Assembly (NCBI RefSeq): GCF_016745835.1
Contig: NZ_JAERVL010000018.1
Span: forward strand, 1-64,000
DNA length: 64,000 nt
Source of the DNA: Caldalkalibacillus salinus
Lineage (GTDB): Bacteria > Bacillota > Bacilli > Caldalkalibacillales > JCM-10596
Reading direction: 5' to 3'
Part shown: positions 7,981 through 15,363 of the stretch, in pieces
Numbering within the stretch: the first letter of the stretch is position 1
Layout of the letters: each line of letters opens with the position of its first letter
Position numbers and translations under genes: made by a program
The notes under the pieces: generated by a model
Told to the model about the DNA's origin: nothing
Database searches by the model: none
Seen by the model: only the letters and a program-made list of their open reading frames with translations

Positions 7981-10900
7981 TGACCTCTACCTCCAGGAAC
8001 CGTTTTTGCTGTAGATAGGCAAGAAGCTGCTCCAATCGTAGACGTGTCTCCTCCTGCCCGTCGTCCTTCGTTAGAAGTTCAAGTGATTTGACGATGGATG
8101 TGATGCGCTCATCTAATCCTTGAATCGTCTGGGCTGGTGACTGTTGTTCTGCTCTGAGCTGTTCGAGTGTACGATTGATCTGTCCTTGACCTTGTTTGAT
8201 TTGTGCTTCATCTAACGCCGTAATGGCATGGTGTAATAGCGCATCACGCCCGACTTGAACATCAATAGAGATCGTGGTCGGATCTAAGGTGACCCACTCT
8301 TCTTCGTTTTCAAACGCCGGATAGATGGTGACTGGATACGTCCCTTTTTCCATCGGTTGTGTTGTCACGAAGGTTAATGTTTGGGGTTCTACAGGAACAG
8401 TGCCTGTCCACTGAAGCGTGTGATCCTGCTGGATGAAGTCCCCGCTGTCTAAGATCTGCACTTCTTCTGGTAAAGAAATCTCCACTTTTGTATGGAGTGC
8501 AGCGCCTTTTGCTTCTAGCTTAACAGCGTACGTTGTGTGTCCACCTGTCTCCTTGTTCACTTCCCTCGGTGACACGTGTTGTAGGACACGCTCTGCTTCT
8601 TTGTGGAAAGCTACGTCATCTTCGTCAGCCATGCGTAGCATGGATGCGTTGAGATAAGCGGCTTTTCCCCAGCCATACGTCGTAGGGTCCCAGTGATTAT
8701 CATGCGTCGATTTGTCCTGCCCGGATTGAGATGGCTTTGGACGATCGAAGACGTCATAAACCCAAAAGTCTGCCAGGTTAAAGTCCTCTGTCGCCATAAG
8801 CCCTTGTCCCTTGTGCAGTTGAGCGAGCAGCTCTTGATCGTGTTGAGCGGTTAACGGACGCTTGCTGTCTTGTAAAACGTAGACGTTATAAGCACCTGAG
8901 CGTAAGGCTGTAAGGAAGGCTTCTTCGTCACGAACCACCTTCACTGTGGCGCCGAGTTCAGTGAACGTTGAGGCGAGTTTGTCCTCCCCACTTTCGGTCC
9001 ATAAGAGCATGCGTGTCTCCGATGTGACCTTCAGATCCGCTTCTAAGCCTACTTCGAGTATAAATCCTGTGGTGGACAGATTTAGCCATTCCCCGTCTGG
9101 ACGTTGAACCTGTAACGAAAGGAGATAGTCACCGGCGTCGAGCTGTGTGGTTGGGATTAGGGCCTCATGCTCCAACGTTTCACCCTGCTCTAAAGATACG
9201 GTACTGGTGATCTCTTCTCGCTTTTGTTCGGTATTTGGATCGAGTACATATAAATGCACGGGAATGTCCTCGATATCTGTATTACCGTTATTAGTGAGCG
9301 TGTAAGTCACTTCAGCTTCCTGTCCGATATAGTATTGACGTTCAGCCACTGACAGGTCACCTGCGAGTCCCACATACGTCTGATCCGTTTCTTCGATGAC
9401 GACTGTCACGTCTTTCGTCGTGTGGCGGGTATCATCGATCCACACCTCAGTTTGAAGCGTGTATGTCCCGGGAGCTCTGTTCGTTTCCTCAAATGTAAAG
9501 GCGACCTCACGCCTATCCTCAGCTGATAAGGAGATGTCTCGTTCTTGTGCTGTGATTATCTCACCGTCTTCCGTCAGCCATCGCGTTTGGACCTTGATCT
9601 GATCATACGTGTCATTTTGATTCGTATTATTCAGGACATTGGTCACAGTGACAGGTTCACCTGGTGCATAGTGGGCTTGGTCAGTGTGTATGTCTAGATC
9701 AACGGTGCCATCTCCCTGAACTGTGATTGGGATGACGCGTTCGACAAACGTTCCGTCTGCTTCCTCGGCACGAACGACGAGTTCATACTGACCTGTGTAG
9801 GTTTGACCGACTGACCAGGTATACGCCTGTTCTATGTTGTGATGCCCCTCAATCGTGATGACTTCTGAGGTCAATGCCTCAACGCTCGTTCCCTCTTCAT
9901 CCACGATGTCCACTTCCAAGGTGACATCCTTGGATTCTGTCGTATCGTTTTCTATTGTCACGTCGACTTGTAGTTCATCATCCGGGTAGAGTGTGGTCTC
10001 AGACGTTGTCACTCCGAGTCCTAGTGTTCCGGTTGTTTGAACCTTAAGGTCAGGTAAGGATTGTGTATGAGAATAGCCGTCCACATCAATATATGTGAGC
10101 GCCGTATCCTTGGTGGCGACCACTTCGGTGGATGGGTCGACATCCTTGGTTTGTAACGCTAGTGTGATAGACTCTAGCTGTTCAAATGTGATCACATCAT
10201 AGGTCCACTCTACAGTGACTTCACCGTTGTCGTGTGTCTCAACGTTGGTTGGTGAAGGCGATGTTTGCTGCTCATCCAATGTGACATAGGATGGCAAGGT
10301 CGTTCTTAGGGTCACGTCTCGTCCAGACACGTTAAAAATCTGGTCTCCGATTTCGACCATCATCTCTTCCAACTCTTCCATCGTCGGGCTAAAGCGATAA
10401 GTCCCACCCGTGATATCTGCAATGCGCTGTAGTATCGTTTGATCCGCTCCACTTCCTAGTCCGATGGTGTGGACCGTTATGTCAGCGTTCGCTGCATAGC
10501 GTGCTTGATTAATCAGGTATGAATCTGATACGTAACTTTCGGCACCATCAGTCATAAGAAGGATGATTTTATCATGCTCTGGATCACCGTTTTTCAGCAA
10601 TCTGCTTCTCGTATCACGCATGGCATAGCCGATCGGCGTGCCACCATAAGGTCGACGTAAATTTTCGAGCGCGCCTTTCAAGCGATCTTTGTCACTTGTC
10701 AGACTTTGACGGAAATACGTCCAGTAGGAATAGAATTGTGCCACAAGCGCCCGATCCTCGTTCTCTAATAAGTCCACGACATGCTTGGATGCCTCAATGG
10801 CATAATCGAAACGGCTCGGTGTCGCCCTGACATTATCCGTATCTCCCCAGGCCATGCTCCCCGAGCTGTCTAAAACTAAGGCGAGATCAACAGGGGCCCG

Positions 10901-12700
10901 TGTATTCTCTAGCGCTCGCCCTATGCCTTCAACCTCATACTGTACCTGAAGCTCGTCTTCCTCAGGGTGAATCGTTTTATCCTCTATTTCCTGTCGCGCT
11001 TCCACTTTTGCTGGAATTGGCTCTGGATGGACGTCGAATCGTTTGGTCTCAGCGAATATCTCCTGATCCTCATGAAGCAAGCGCGTTTCGATCGTATATG
11101 TTTGTGCCTCACTCACGTCCGGCTCAAACACGGGACCTGAGATGAGCACTGTATCTGAACTGATGCCATGCTCATACGTCGTCCGATCCTCAGTGACGGT
11201 TTCCCCATTTGCATCAAACACGTGTGTTTGTATCGTCAGTGTGCCCTCAATATTCGTCATTGGGTACAGATAAGAGGTGATCGTGACGTCGTCAACCTCC
11301 TCATTCACGACGGCTTGACGTGGAGATGTCACGGTGACGCTCTGCCACTTAAATGTAGGTTGGACGGTAAATGTTTTCGTCACTTTCTCGATAAGGACAC
11401 CCGTCTCTTCATCTTTAAAAACGGCTGTCAACTCATATTCTCCAGGTTCAGCATTTAACACAGACCAATGGTAGCGGTCGCCTTCTTTTGGCAAGGGATA
11501 CTGTTGACCTTCGTCATCCTGTACCCATAAACTGACCTGAACTGGCGACGTGCTATCGTAGAGAGCATCCGCGATGAGGGTATCATAGGCCTCGAATTGA
11601 TCCGTTTCCACTAGTGAGGCTTCCTCAGCTGTAGGCTCTGGCTCCGATGCTCTCTCATCTTGAGAGTCTATAGCGGTCTCCTCTTCGGGTCTCTCCTCTG
11701 ATTGATACAGTAAAAGGTCATGAACGACGAGGTCATTGTTGGGTTGCAAGAGTAAGAATTGTGTCGCCAAGGTGGTGATATATAGATCGTCATCCCAGCT
11801 CCCGTTCTCTTGCTGCTGTTCAAGGAGTTGTGCCACCACGGCTTCACGATCGTCAAGCCCGGTTGTCTTTAACAGAGCCGTTAGGACGAGTAAGGTTTCT
11901 CTTGGGTGTTCAAAGGTGTGAATGTGAGATTCAACATCACTCGAAGCTAAATAGGCGGCCGCGTCTAAGATAGCGGCTTGTAATTGGGTTTGATCTAAGG
12001 TTGTCGTTTCCGAAGGATGTAATGAATCCCACTGTCTATGCAGTCGGTCTAAGGTGAGGGTAAGTTGTGCTGTGAGGCGTATGGACGCTTCTCCCTGGCT
12101 GCGATAACGCCAAGCGCCATCTTGATCTTGTTGTGCTAGTAAGTATTCAGTGGCTTGAAACAAGGACGCTTGGTCCACATCCTCGGGTTGTACACTGAGA
12201 TAATTGTTTACAATGAGTGCAGTATCCAAAACATTGCTTTCGTAATACGGAGCCATGCCCCAACCTCCGTCATTATTTTGTGAGGTTAACAGGGCTTCTG
12301 CCGCTGTGTATCTTTCTTCTGAAGCTAGAAAAGGCCACTGCCGAGCAAGATGGTCGTGATTTAACGGTTCTTGATTTTGCAACCATTCGACGGCTTTTTC
12401 TCCTATGCCTGTCTCCCACTCAGTGTGATTGCTAAGTTGCAATGTATGTAGGATCTCCGATGTATACCTGATGTCTAAGGGACTCCTGCCCCATTCTCCT
12501 GCTTCGCCTTGCTGGCTACTTAACCAGTCAAAGGCATTATTAATGGCACCCTGCACGTCCTCATTAGAGGCTTGCGTTTCTGCTGATGCAGATTGAACGA
12601 GTGCACCCGTTTGAAAAAATGATGACAAGAGCATCATACAGACCAGCATCGCACTGATAAGCTGTGGTCTGTTAAAACGAAAGTATGATACCTGACCCAC
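7973..12700 (-). CDS. Secreted toroid-VWA-CARDB protein, operon partner of the toxin (1575 aa)
   Basis: The start is GTG 12700, 5 bases after GAGGAGGGG. Residues 13-40 form a Sec signal ending ASAE. Residues 45-330 hold helical repeats with QW-type motifs (EAGEWG, NNDGGWG, DQDGAWR, ENGSWD), as in alpha/alpha toroids of squalene cyclase-like proteins. A von Willebrand A domain follows near 605-790 with a MIDAS sequence DSSGSM near 612. CARDB-like beta modules fill about 880-1220, then a Rossmann-like segment (RMLLWTESGEDKLAS) near 1235 and a charged helical tail. No cell-wall anchor is visible. It shares 8 bases with the transglutaminase-core toxin, so the two are made together. A scaffold or adhesion role in toxin display is inferred; no catalytic role is visible. 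Confidence 0.7.
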   Translation of the reverse strand: MGQVSYFRFNRPQLISAMLVCMMLLSSFFQTGALVQSASAETQASNEDVQGAINNAFDWLSSQQGEAGEWGRSPLDIRYTSEILHTLQLSNHTEWETGIGEKAVEWLQNQEPLNHDHLARQWPFLASEERYTAAEALLTSQNNDGGWGMAPYYESNVLDTALIVNNYLSVQPEDVDQASLFQATEYLLAQQDQDGAWRYRSQGEASIRLTAQLTLTLDRLHRQWDSLHPSETTTLDQTQLQAAILDAAAYLASSDVESHIHTFEHPRETLLVLTALLKTTGLDDREAVVAQLLEQQQENGSWDDDLYITTLATQFLLLQPNNDLVVHDLLLYQSEERPEEETAIDSQDERASEPEPTAEEASLVETDQFEAYDTLIADALYDSTSPVQVSLWVQDDEGQQYPLPKEGDRYHWSVLNAEPGEYELTAVFKDEETGVLIEKVTKTFTVQPTFKWQSVTVTSPRQAVVNEEVDDVTITSYLYPMTNIEGTLTIQTHVFDANGETVTEDRTTYEHGISSDTVLISGPVFEPDVSEAQTYTIETRLLHEDQEIFAETKRFDVHPEPIPAKVEARQEIEDKTIHPEEDELQVQYEVEGIGRALENTRAPVDLALVLDSSGSMAWGDTDNVRATPSRFDYAIEASKHVVDLLENEDRALVAQFYSYWTYFRQSLTSDKDRLKGALENLRRPYGGTPIGYAMRDTRSRLLKNGDPEHDKIILLMTDGAESYVSDSYLINQARYAANADITVHTIGLGSGADQTILQRIADITGGTYRFSPTMEELEEMMVEIGDQIFNVSGRDVTLRTTLPSYVTLDEQQTSPSPTNVETHDNGEVTVEWTYDVITFEQLESITLALQTKDVDPSTEVVATKDTALTYIDVDGYSHTQSLPDLKVQTTGTLGLGVTTSETTLYPDDELQVDVTIENDTTESKDVTLEVDIVDEEGTSVEALTSEVITIEGHHNIEQAYTWSVGQTYTGQYELVVRAEEADGTFVERVIPITVQGDGTVDLDIHTDQAHYAPGEPVTVTNVLNNTNQNDTYDQIKVQTRWLTEDGEIITAQERDISLSAEDRREVAFTFEETNRAPGTYTLQTEVWIDDTRHTTKDVTVVIEETDQTYVGLAGDLSVAERQYYIGQEAEVTYTLTNNGNTDIEDIPVHLYVLDPNTEQKREEITSTVSLEQGETLEHEALIPTTQLDAGDYLLSLQVQRPDGEWLNLSTTGFILEVGLEADLKVTSETRMLLWTESGEDKLASTFTELGATVKVVRDEEAFLTALRSGAYNVYVLQDSKRPLTAQHDQELLAQLHKGQGLMATEDFNLADFWVYDVFDRPKPSQSGQDKSTHDNHWDPTTYGWGKAAYLNASMLRMADEDDVAFHKEAERVLQHVSPREVNKETGGHTTYAVKLEAKGAALHTKVEISLPEEVQILDSGDFIQQDHTLQWTGTVPVEPQTLTFVTTQPMEKGTYPVTIYPAFENEEEWVTLDPTTISIDVQVGRDALLHHAITALDEAQIKQGQGQINRTLEQLRAEQQSPAQTIQGLDERITSIVKSLELLTKDDGQEETRLRLEQLLAYLQQKRFLEVEVND

Positions 12701-12749
12701 ATGGTCCCCTCCTCTATTCTATTATTTGGACTTCTAGCCACGTTCATGG

Positions 12750-12777
12750 CAAATACAAGTTTCTCATAGTGTGTCAA
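12750..12777 (-). promoter_or_regulatory. Possible sigma-A promoter of the toxin operon
   Basis: On the minus strand a perfect -35 TTGACA (12777-12772) is followed after 16 bases by TATTTG (12755-12750), a poor -10. It lies about 50 bases before the GTG start. The weak -10 leaves room for an activator or for another promoter. Confidence 0.3.
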
Positions 12778-12925
12778 CATCAAACGAACGTTCTTTCAGT
12801 CCAACGACCTACTATATTCTAAACTTTCTACAAAACTCCTGTTTCTTCAACATAAAAGTGACCAATAGCCTAGACATATGTTTGGAAAGTTGAAATAAAT
12901 TGGGTCTATAGATATACCTCCGAAA

Positions 12926-12958
12926 CCTAACAATGCCATTATATGGCAATATATTAGG
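12926..12958. promoter_or_regulatory. Imperfect palindrome in the divergent intergenic region
   Basis: CCTAA...TGCCAT-TAT-ATGGCA...TTAGG is symmetrical around 12941 with perfect 6-base inner arms. It lies in the 356-base gap between the divergent toxin operon and the amidase gene, where a regulator could act on either side. It lacks a T-run and is not a terminator. Confidence 0.35.
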
Positions 12959-13018
12959 ATATTTTAGAAATTTTTTAAAACATGTTGTATTTTTGATCGC
13001 TAATCTCCTTTTATGAAG

Positions 13019-13032
13019 TAGAAGCGCTTCTA
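13019..13032. promoter_or_regulatory. Perfect 14-base palindrome before the amidase gene
   Basis: TAGAAGCGCTTCTA is a perfect palindrome 25 bases before the amidase start. Its core AAGCGCTT is that of LacI/CcpA-family operators, but it departs from the cre consensus at four positions, so CcpA binding is uncertain. Confidence 0.35.
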
Positions 13033-13056
13033 AAAAATGAAAAGGGGGATTTCTAG

Positions 13057-13734
13057 ATGAAAATTATGATTGATCCTGGGCATGGTGGATCTGATCCAGG
13101 TGCAGTAGGAAACGGGTTACAAGAGAAGGATTTGACACTGACGATTGCGAGGCATATACGAGACTTCTTAGTCAACGAGTATACGGGGGTATCTGTCAAC
13201 ATGACAAGAGACTCTGACGTATACGTAGGACTGTCTCAGCGGGCGAATATGGCCAATTCCTGGGGAGCCGATTACTTCATGTCCGTCCATATTAACGCAG
13301 GTGGTGGAACAGGCTTCGAGTCATATATTCATACGACAAGAACAAGCGGATCTGTCCGTGCCCAAGATATTATTCACCCTGAGATTGTCCGTGCCATGAA
13401 TGTACGCGACCGCGGTAAGAAAAGCGCAAACTTTGCGGTGTTGAGAGAAACTTATATGCCAGCTATCCTAACGGAAAACTTGTTTATTGATCATTCTAGT
13501 GATGCTGCGCTATTAAAAGATGCAAACTATCTCCGAACGATAGCGAGAGGCCATGTTAACGGGTTAGAGAAGGCCTTTAACCTACAGAAAAAGTCGGGGG
13601 ACGGTGGCGATACATTACATCGTGTCATCGTAGATGGGACACAAGTAGGCGCCTATTCTGAAACGCAGAATATACTAAATCAAGTGGATAACCATTTAGG
13701 ATCTGCTAACGACATTCTGGTTCAACGTGTCTAA
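13057..13734 (+). CDS. N-acetylmuramoyl-L-alanine amidase, CwlC-like
   Basis: The enzyme cleaves the bond between N-acetylmuramic acid and L-alanine in peptidoglycan. The Amidase_3 domain fills residues 1-180: DPGHGGSDPGA (zinc His), the metal Glu of GLQEKDL, SVHINAGGGTGFESY and the catalytic Glu in AILTENLFID. There is no signal peptide; the domain begins at residue 1, as in CwlC of Bacillus subtilis, an enzyme of mother-cell lysis. The last 39 residues (LHRVIVDGTQVGAYSE onward) form a short wall-binding-like module, repeated in the tiny gene just downstream. The start has AAAGGGGG 8 bases before it. A role in sporulation or lysis is inferred from the missing signal. Confidence 0.85.
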   Translation: MKIMIDPGHGGSDPGAVGNGLQEKDLTLTIARHIRDFLVNEYTGVSVNMTRDSDVYVGLSQRANMANSWGADYFMSVHINAGGGTGFESYIHTTRTSGSVRAQDIIHPEIVRAMNVRDRGKKSANFAVLRETYMPAILTENLFIDHSSDAALLKDANYLRTIARGHVNGLEKAFNLQKKSGDGGDTLHRVIVDGTQVGAYSETQNILNQVDNHLGSANDILVQRV

Positions 13735-13845
13735 TTTAAAGCTACACCAGTGATAGGGGTCATATGAGTCGGTAGAATATGAGTAATTTAGTAGATTCAT
13801 ATATATCCAAAAAGAACCTAATATTATAGAGAGGAGGCAACGTTC

Positions 13846-13968
13846 ATGCTATATCGTGTCATTGTGGACGGTGAACAAGTCGGTGCGTATTCTGAGAGGC
13901 AGAACATTTTAAACGAGGTGGAGCGCCACATCGGTTCTGCGTATGAAATCCTAGTACAGAAGGTCTAA
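13846..13968 (+). CDS. 40-residue protein equal to the amidase C-terminal module
   Basis: A short gene with a good ribosome site (GAGGAGG, 9 bases before ATG). Its whole product, starting MLYRVIVDGEQVGAYSE and ending EILVQKV, aligns with the last 39 residues of the upstream amidase (LHRVIVDGTQVGAYSE ... DILVQRV). It thus encodes the C-terminal module alone. It lies 111 bases after the amidase and before a terminator, so both are probably one transcript. It could compete with the amidase for its binding partner or be a duplicated module; neither can be decided from sequence. Confidence 0.75.
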   Translation: MLYRVIVDGEQVGAYSERQNILNEVERHIGSAYEILVQKV

Positions 13969-13989
13969 CCCCATGCATTGATTAACTTC

Positions 13990-14030
13990 AAAAGGTCCTT
14001 AGCCCTCAAAAGGTTAAGGGCCTTTCTTTT
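13990..14030 (+). terminator. Rho-independent terminator after the amidase pair
   Basis: The arms AAAGGTCCTTAGCC and GGTTAAGGGCCTTT pair with two G-T wobbles and are followed by CTTTT. It lies 22 bases after the stop of the 40-residue gene. Confidence 0.75.
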
Positions 14031-14291
14031 CAAACATTAAAGTTCACTTCTATTCAATTATTTAAGAGCACTTCTTTTCATGAGGCTGTAAGTTATACGT
14101 AGTGATTTAACTTGAACACACCTTGTACGATGCTAGACCCGTTTGCTAAGAATGGTGCCATAATAACAGCAAGACGACACATAAAGCCAAGATATCTAGT
14201 AGATCACGTGCGCTAATAGTATAGATGAAGAGAAGATAAAGCGTAGGTCGAGTGTTTCAATTCCTATTACACTGATAAGTGAGGTGATGCG

Positions 14292-14909
14292 ATGTCCCAT
14301 CAGAACAAGAGGAAGATGACGTCCACAACATTAGATGAAACATTAAAACAGCGTGTTCAACAGGCCATTGGCTCAGATCGTATTTTATACGCCTTTTTTC
14401 AGGAACCAAATCATCAAACGCGACTTGAGAACGTCCTCTCTGACCCTAACGAAGAGAACATGGCTGCTTTAGACAGGGCATTCAAAGAATTTTACACTGA
14501 AATTCGATTCATCAAATATATCTCAAAAATATTATATTACGAAGCGATACACTTTGATCAAAAGGAAAGGCTGACACAAAAACGTATGACACTTATCCTT
14601 GATCAGACGGGTGAGGATGATGAGGAAGCATGGCTAAGCAAACTTTCCAATAATCATGACGAAGCTGTTGGTGAAACTTTAGATGCCCAATCGGAGAATC
14701 TAGAAGATTTAATAACCAACGAAAGTGTATACCATGCCTTCCTTTCTCTGACCTCCAAACAGAGAGACATATTACAGCTCGCTTATCGAGATCAACTGCG
14801 GGATAAGGACATTGCCGAGCAGTTAGGGGTCTCTCAGCAAGCGATTTCACAATCGCGACGGTCTGCATTACAAAAATTAAAACGAGCGTTAGAAGGGAGC
14901 GCATGTTAA
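14292..14909 (+). CDS. RNA polymerase sigma factor, YvrI (SigO)-like
   Basis: A 205-residue sigma-70 family protein. The C-terminal region 4 helix-turn-helix is clear (KQRDILQLAYRDQLRDKDIA, then QLGVSQQAISQSRRSALQKL). The N-terminal half is weakly conserved and would bind core polymerase poorly on its own. It is followed, with a TAATG overlap, by a YvrJ-family gene and then by an RsoA-like small protein. The same families cluster in Bacillus subtilis, where SigO needs its partner RsoA to form a working two-part sigma factor for an acid and envelope stress response. The start has GAGGTGATGCG before ATG. The SigO assignment rests mainly on this neighbourhood. Confidence 0.65.
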   Translation: MSHQNKRKMTSTTLDETLKQRVQQAIGSDRILYAFFQEPNHQTRLENVLSDPNEENMAALDRAFKEFYTEIRFIKYISKILYYEAIHFDQKERLTQKRMTLILDQTGEDDEEAWLSKLSNNHDEAVGETLDAQSENLEDLITNESVYHAFLSLTSKQRDILQLAYRDQLRDKDIAEQLGVSQQAISQSRRSALQKLKRALEGSAC

Positions 14910-15082
14910 TGACCACAATGGAAATGCCCATGCTGATTCATATCTTAGCTAATTTCGGCTTTCCTATTATGATCACATTATACTTATTAATTCGTTTTGA
15001 AACACGTATCAGGAAGTTGGAACAGGCCATCATTGAATTAAAGAATGTGATTCATGAATGGAGAATCAATCACCATGGGTAA
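14909..15082 (+). CDS. yvrJ: YvrJ-family small membrane protein
   Basis: A 57-residue protein with one N-terminal membrane segment (ILANFGFPIMITLYLLI) and a charged coiled-coil tail (RKLEQAIIELKNVI). NFGFP followed by a hydrophobic helix is typical of the YvrJ family. Its ATG shares a base with the sigma factor stop (TAATG at 14907-14911); an ATG six bases earlier is also in frame. Its end overlaps the next gene by 8 bases. The function of the family is not established; the tight coupling to sigma-factor genes suggests a membrane partner. Confidence 0.75.
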   Translation: MTTMEMPMLIHILANFGFPIMITLYLLIRFETRIRKLEQAIIELKNVIHEWRINHHG

Positions 15083-15353
15083 CTTATATCAATTATTGAC
15101 ACTTGCCCAAAAAAGGGACAAGGCGGCTCTAATCAGCCTTTTGCAGCAATTTGAACCAAAAGTACACCAATCTTTGCGCAGGACCACACGCCAAAATCGA
15201 GATGACCTGAAACAGGTGCTCCACCTTAAACTTCTAGAGGCTGTATCACAGTTCCAAACGGGAAATACACCAGGTTTTTTTGACTATATCCATCACGTTC
15301 ATGACAGGCATACTGTAGGAGAGCCTCATAAAGAGAAAAGCGTGCTAGCTTAG
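15075..15353 (+). CDS. RsoA-like co-sigma / helix-turn-helix protein
   Basis: A 92-residue protein with a sigma region 2-like helical domain: LYQLLTLAQKRDKAALISLL, then NRDDLKQVLHLKLLEAVSQF and TPGFFDYI. This pattern fits the small proteins that pair with SigO-like factors, as RsoA does in Bacillus subtilis. ATG 15075 is preferred because GGAG lies 11 bases before it and the domain starts there; ATG 15054 would add seven residues without a ribosome site. The last codons overlap the terminator hairpin shared with the convergent kinase gene. The partner role is inferred. Confidence 0.6.
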   Translation: MGNLYQLLTLAQKRDKAALISLLQQFEPKVHQSLRRTTRQNRDDLKQVLHLKLLEAVSQFQTGNTPGFFDYIHHVHDRHTVGEPHKEKSVLA

Positions 15354-15363
15354 CTAGCACGCT
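15339..15363 (-). terminator. Terminator between convergent genes
   Basis: A perfect 11-bp stem AGCGTGCTAGC / GCTAGCACGCT with a 3-base loop; on the minus strand it is followed by TTTTCTCTTT. It serves the histidine kinase gene and also contains the stop codon of the plus-strand gene. Confidence 0.75.
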
